From positions 19,794,635 through 19,858,634 of the forward strand of contig OX421967.1 of assembly GCA_949128115.1 (NCBI GenBank): DNA of 64,000 nt. Reading direction: 5' to 3'. The position numbers were made by a program, and so were the translations under genes. The notes under the pieces were generated by a model. It ran no database searches. It saw only the letters and a program-made list of their open reading frames with translations, and had not been told where the DNA came from. Source of the stretch: Anaspis maculata (lineage: Eukaryota > Arthropoda > Insecta > Coleoptera > Scraptiidae). Numbering within the stretch: position 1 is the stretch's first letter; every line of letters starts with the position of its first letter. Positions 59,441-64,000 of this stretch are shown in pieces.

Positions 59441-62400
59441 CTAATAGTCCATCCGCTAGATAGTGGGGGGGTTAGCGGAATGGTCTGTGCATTTTGTGAT
59501 CAAAGCATGAAATTTAGCATACTTGTTCAGAAGACCCTCCTTCGCAATTCCAGATGTGGCGCCACGCGAGATTTTGCGGCAGAGACACTGTATTGCGGTT
59601 AATATACCTGCTAGGGGTAAATTCTGCAAAAATGGTTCCTGGTCGGTCTCTGGTACCGCAGTCGGTATTTTTTAGTTCTGTTCAGTTAAAACTACATGTA
59701 GAAGTAAGTGAGAAGTACATTTTCACAAGCAAAGTTCCAAATGCTGCCTTTATACGTTGTTCTAATACATTTTAAAGCCAACTTTGTTTTAGTACAGGGA
59801 ACATGGTAAAAAAATTGCCAAAACCTCAGCAAAGATATGAATGTCCTGAAAATTTGATATTCTGTCCAGAATTATGTGCCCTACTAGATATCTGAAATTG
59901 CCAAAAATCGCACCCCGAGGCTTCGAGTTATTAGAGGGGGGGGGGGGGGTAAAAAATTGCAACTTAAAATGAAAGGTATAGAACCCGATGGAATCCGTTC
60001 CTCCAATGGATGCAAATACGTCGTAGTTCGACGCATCACAACCAGTTGACACAATTCTGGCACAAAAAGTGTCGATCATTGTTGAAGGGGGGTCGTGGAG
60101 AAGGGCGAAACTCGGCTGGGTGGCTCTTTCTCTTCCTGGGCCATGAAGAATCGATCACGACAAGATTGGTATCTTTTCCGACTAAATTCAATGTCCTGAA
60201 CTTGAATCCGATGTGTAAATTTGGATAAAAACAAGTTCGAACAAGTTAATTTGAGAAAACCTGTTTTTTCTTTGACAATTTTCACAAAACTTTTTTTTAC
60301 TGTTAGAGGCATTCATTTTTGAAAATATCTCAGAGGCCATTAGACTAAACTGTATTCTTCACGAAAATCGTCCATTTGATTTATAACTTTGTTTTTCGAG
60401 GTGGGGAAAATCGATTTGAACTTTAGTCGGCACTGCCCGGCGTCTACTAATTACCAGAACACTACAGCATGCACCTTCAAGCAATAACTCAATACCCTGC
60501 ATTGCGATTAATGACGATTTTGTTTATGTTATAGGGAATTCAGTTCTGCACAGATCCTGGAACTTTCAAAGATGAGTTATAATTTTTCAGATAGTTTGGG
60601 CTATTTTCATTTAAAGATGCATGGTTTAGTGTTCTGGTCAGTAGTAGACGACGGGCTGTGCCGACTAAAGTTCAAATCGATTTTTTCTATCTCGAAAAAT
60701 AAAGTTACAGATCGAATGGATGATTTTTGTGAAGAATACAGTTTAATCTGATGGCTTCTGAAATATTTTCAAAGATGAATGCCCCTAACAGTAAAAAAAA
60801 GTTTTGTGAAAATTGTCAAAGAAAAAACAGGTTTTCTTTAGTTAACTTGTTTGAACTTGTTCTTGTCCAAATTTATACATCGGATTCAAGTTCAGGACAT
60901 TGAATTCAGTCGGAAAAGATACCAATCTTGTCGTGATCGATTCTTCATGGCCCAGGAAGAAAAAGAGCCACCTAGCCGAGTTTCGCCCTCCCCCGCGACC
61001 CCCCTTCAACAATGATCGACACTTTTTGTGCCAAAATTGTATCAACGGGATGTGATGCGTCGCACTACGACATATTTGCATCCATTGGATTGACGGGTTC
61101 CATCGGGTTCTATACCTTCAATTTTTAGTTGCAATTCTTTACACCCCCTCCAATAACTCGAAGCCTTGGGGTGCGATTTTTGGCAATTTCAGATATGTAG
61201 TAGGGCACTTAATTCTGAACAGAATATCAAATTTTCAGGACGTTCATATCTTTGCCGAGGTTTTGGCAATTTTTTCACCATGTTTCCTGTCCTAAAACAA
61301 AGTTGGCCTTAAAATGTATTAAAACAACATATAAAGGCAGCATTTGGAATTTTGCTTGTGAAAATGCACTCCTCACTCATTTCTACATGTAGTTTTAGCT
61401 AAACAAAACTAAAAAATACCGACTGCGGTACCAGAGACCGGCCAGAAACCATTTTTGCAGAATTTACCCCTAGCAGGTATATTAACCGCAATACAGTGCC
61501 TCTGGTGCGAAATCTTGCGTGGCGCCACATCTGGAATTGCAAAGGAGGGTCTTCTAAACACGTATGCCACATTTCATGCTTTGATCACAAAATGCACAGA
61601 TGATTCCATTTTTGGCCGTTAACCCCGCCACTAAGATACTATTTTGTATTTTTTTAGAGGTCGAAAAGGTTTTTTTTGGAATTCCAATCAGTTAAGGTCC
61701 ACAGAATCAGATTTTTTTGGTGGCAACGCTCAAAAGTGGTGCGGTCACCCCGTGCACCCCCATGGGGGCCAGCCCCCAGTTGATCGAATTTCAGTTCTGT
61801 AACTCGGAGGATCGACACAGAATTACAAAAAATTCAGGATGTCATGGAAAAAACTCCCTCAAAAGTCATCCACAATGAAGATACAGCCCTTCAAGTTTCA
61901 AAAAAGGCGATTTTTGTGGAGGTACCATTTCCACAATTTTCAACCGATTTCGTTGGAAATTTGGCTAGGCCCCTCTGTAACAAGCATCTAGAAGGGGGGA
62001 TTTTCATTTTCTAGCTAAATTGTCCAGTGGCGGAGCAACTGGAAATTTTGACATAATGCCGTCCTTCCTCATTTCTCAAGTCCCTGGTCAACTTTGGACT
62101 CTGAAACTTTCATTGTGTATCGAATACATTGTTCAGCTACGATGTTCCCAAAAAAATCAAAAAAATGAAACACAAACTTTTGATATAAAAAAAATACTAG
62201 GATATTCAGCTAAAAAAAATGAAAGCAAATCCCCCTTTTCTATATTCAACATTGAACCCAGAAACCAGCTCTGATTCTATTTTTTTTTGGAACATCGTAG
62301 CTGATCAATATATTCGATACATAGTGAAAGTTTCAGAGTCCAAAAATGACCAGGGTCTTGAGAAATGAGGATGAGGGACGGGATTATGTCAAAATTTCCA

Positions 62401-62815
62401 GTTGCTCCGCCACTGGACAACTTATCAAGAAATTGAAATTCCCCATTCTAGATGCTTGTTACAGAGGGGCCTAGCCAAATTTTCAGCAAAATCGGTTGAA
62501 AATTGTGGAAATTGTACCTCCACGAAAATCGCCTTTTTTGAAATTTGAAGGGCTGTATCTTTATTGTGGATGATTTTTGAGGGAGTTTTTTCATGACATC
62601 CTGAACTTTTTGTAATTCTGTGTCGATCCTCCAAGGTACAGAACTGAAATTCGATCAATTGGGGGCTGGCCCCCATGGGGGTGCAAAGGGTGACCGCACC
62701 GCTTTTGAGCGTTGCCACCAAAAAAATTCTTGTAGACCTTAATTGATTGATATTCCAAAAAAAACCTTCTCGACCTCCAAAAAAATACAGAATAGTAGCT
62801 AGCGGATAGACTATA
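59441..62815. repeat. 3.4-kb foldback interrupted by another foldback
   Basis: The left arm starts AATAGTCCATCCGCTAGATA. The arms of about 1 kb (59470-60530 and 60550-61620) pair almost throughout, for example TTTTGTGATCAAAGCATGAA/TTCATGCTTTGATCACAAAA and GGTACCGCAGTCGGTATTTT mirrored; the centre is near 60540. The last 22 bp of the right arm (TAGCTAGCGGATAGACTAT) lie after the 61632-62793 element. Confidence 0.88.
61632..62793. repeat. 1.16-kb foldback inserted in the larger one
   Basis: TTTTGTATTTTTTTAGAGGT at the left pairs with ACCTCCAAAAAAATACAGAA at the right. The arms of about 450-500 bp match closely, including CCCCATGGGGGCCAGCCCCC and its mirror. The centre, near 62215, holds TTGGGAACATCGTAGC-like mirror sequence. 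Confidence 0.9.
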
Positions 62816-63240
62816 ATTCGTAATGTGTAGTCACATTTATTTTGTTATTTTTGGATACATTGACAAATAGTTTGGTAATTTCCATGGAGGTAATTTCAAA
62901 GGTTATTGTGTTTGTCACTGAACTTTTGACATATGTTGTCAATGTAATGTACGTATCAGCGTTGTTTTATAATCCACGCTTTGCAAACAATATTTTTTTA
63001 TAAACTAACCGTTCTATGAGTTTTGCCTTTTTGCCTCTTAAAAATGCTCCACGATCAATTTTACCCCTATTTCAAACATTAAGGTTAGGAGTGTATGGAA
63101 TAATTAGAACAATACTGCCATCTACGATTAGCTTTGCCCAAACTATCCCATTGAGGCAATGCCACAGGCAGGAAGCCCTATGCTCCTTAAGAAGCGGAAA
63201 AAATGAATAATGATCGGTCAGTGACTTGACTGAATCTACT
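62816..63240. other. End of DUF1091 intron without recognised features
   Basis: AT-rich; no repeat ends or exon detected. Confidence 0.4.
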
Positions 63241-63243
63241 GAC

Positions 63244-63579
63244 AGCCGGTATGGGACATTTGTCCGGTTCCTTGACGCCCATCGCTCTCTTTTCGTTGAT
63301 CCAAATGTCCCGGAAGTACTTCAGCATGTTGGAGCACATGTTTGGCTGAAAAGGCAGGAACGGGATGGTTTTCCATCCCCCGTCGCTCGTGAATTTTTGA
63401 ATGATCATCGTGGCTCCGACGTTTTCGTCTATGGGATAGGGATAGGTGACGTCATAGTTGAGGGCTTTGTGCGTGCGGTTCAAGGAAAAGAATTTGAAGT
63501 TGCGCAAAGGGCAGTCCATTTCGTCATTGTCGGGGCACAGTCTGGCCTGATCTATGCTGGTAGTGTGCGTCTTTTGCAT
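63244..63579 (-). CDS. DUF1091/MD-2-related secreted protein, main exon
   Basis: The minus-strand acceptor ATTATTCATTAG (to 63580) precedes 112 codons: a Cys-containing start (ARLCPDNDEMDC), NFKFFSLNRTHKALNYDVTY, PYPIDENVGATMIIQKF, a GGWKTIPFLPFQPNMCSNM block, a helix (LKYFRDIWINEKRAM) and PDKCPIPA. Paired Cys, the GGWK and the KCPIPA|G motif fit the DUF1091-like family. Translation could start at the first codon of this exon (ATG at 63579), but then there is no signal peptide. A candidate signal-bearing exon lies just upstream. The gene is antisense to coronin and, if coronin extends past 64000, nested in its intron. Confidence 0.72.
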
Positions 63580-63624
63580 CTAATGAATAATAATCCAATT
63601 ATAATAAAAATGAATTTTACTTAC

Positions 63625-63726
63625 CGTTCAGAATGACTTTTGGGGGTTGCAAGCAACAATCATAATGATGGAGAGAAAGCACTTATGGAGGAACCACGTG
63701 GATATGAAATCTAGGCAGTGACTCAT
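63625..63726 (-). CDS. Candidate upstream exon of the DUF1091-like gene (signal-like, in-frame UGA)
   Basis: ATG at 63726 opens a frame reading MSHCLDFISTWFLHKCFLSI, then IMIVACNPQKSF, a hydrophobic stretch like a signal peptide, followed by TGA, ACG and a consensus donor gtaagt (63624). The next exon is only 45 bp away and in phase. Only the UGA two codons before the donor separates the two, so it could be a 5' UTR exon with an upstream ORF, a genuine break, or a sequence error. Weakly supported. Confidence 0.35.
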
Positions 63727-63730
63727 TCCT

Positions 63731-63890
63731 GATGCGGATACACACGAATGGGGCACGAGCACCGCTCGACTCCTGTCAAAACTGCCGTCCCCGTATTATT
63801 TTTTACAGACTTTTCTCGTGGCGATCCGTAGCAACTGGGAATCGGGAAAAACGACCGGAAAGTAAAATGTACGTCTCTTGCAGAAGTAAT
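63731..63890 (+). repeat. Dispersed 150-bp unit, copy 3
   Basis: The frame from CCTGATGCGGAT reads PDADTHEWGTSTARLLSKL, then [21 protein letters not shown]. It is nearest in sequence to copy 1 at 53286. It abuts the candidate first exon of the DUF1091-like gene. Confidence 0.7.
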
Positions 63891-64000
63891 GTTGAAGAAC
63901 GTTTACATTTGGTGACACTGACACGGTTTGCCGAAAATTGGATAATCTTACGTACCTCTCTATCTATTAAATTTTTGACAAACTATGTCAATGTTATCAA

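Larger units (their letters stand above)
58788..63243 (-). other. Intron of the DUF1091-like gene (4.5 kb)
   Basis: The inferred donor GCT|gtcagt at 63243 and acceptor at 58788 join in phase 0. It contains the large nested foldback 59441-62815. The donor is not consensus at its third base. Confidence 0.6.

Overview
The window looks like nuclear DNA of an insect. Its conserved genes are split by GT-AG introns into islands of GC-rich coding sequence in long AT-rich introns, and their products (a Pelle/IRAK kinase and a coronin) are closest to insect proteins. Short TAGGTAGGTACCTACC-like runs and abundant foldback repeats fit a repeat-rich genome such as a hemipteran or beetle, but the order cannot be settled from the sequence alone.

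Genes, left to right. (1) pelle, + strand: two exons (4390-4817 and 10350-10881) encode a complete kinase domain and the stop codon; the death-domain exons lie left of the window. (2) A small + strand gene with a short first exon (23978-24017) and a distant second exon (33539 onward). It reads a 47-residue peptide, an in-frame UAA, then 44 more codons in the same frame ending in a transmembrane segment, followed by a poly(A) signal at 33891. I do not recognise this gene. (3) FLYWCH-type zinc-finger sequences on the - strand: exons 44662-44843 and 38357-38575 form one split FLYWCH domain, and 36384-36774 holds a second, unsplit domain. (4) coronin, + strand: six coding exons from 45424 to 56191 give 433 residues (the whole WD40 part and the linker). 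The C-terminal coiled coil is not seen and presumably lies past 64000. Coronin and the first FLYWCH exon diverge from a shared promoter region near 44850-45240. (5) A - strand gene of the DUF1091/MD-2-related secreted protein type (63244-63579 and 58626-58787), apparently nested in a coronin intron.

Most of the rest is mobile DNA. Long inverted-repeat (foldback) elements dominate; many begin with TACAGGGTG or end with CACCCTGTA and several are nested. There is a family of elements that start TTTTAGCGCATTTTC, carry (GTCY)n runs and internal tandem arrays, and end with GAAAATGCGCT plus a small hairpin; these match non-autonomous Helentrons (HINE/DINE-1 type). There is also one solo LTR with perfect ends and a 4-bp target duplication, tRNA-derived SINEs (one with a 14-bp target duplication), an element with 28-bp terminal inverted repeats and a TTATT duplication, LINE 3' remnants and a PIF/Harbinger-like fragment.

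The genes do not form one pathway. Pelle acts in Toll signalling, coronin in actin dynamics, FLYWCH proteins in DNA binding, and the DUF1091 protein is probably secreted. The most unusual points are the small membrane-protein gene with the in-frame UAA, the nested DUF1091 gene with an in-frame UGA just upstream, the Helentron insertion whose empty site is preserved in the sister arm of a palindrome, and the three dispersed copies of a protein-like 150-bp unit around coronin.
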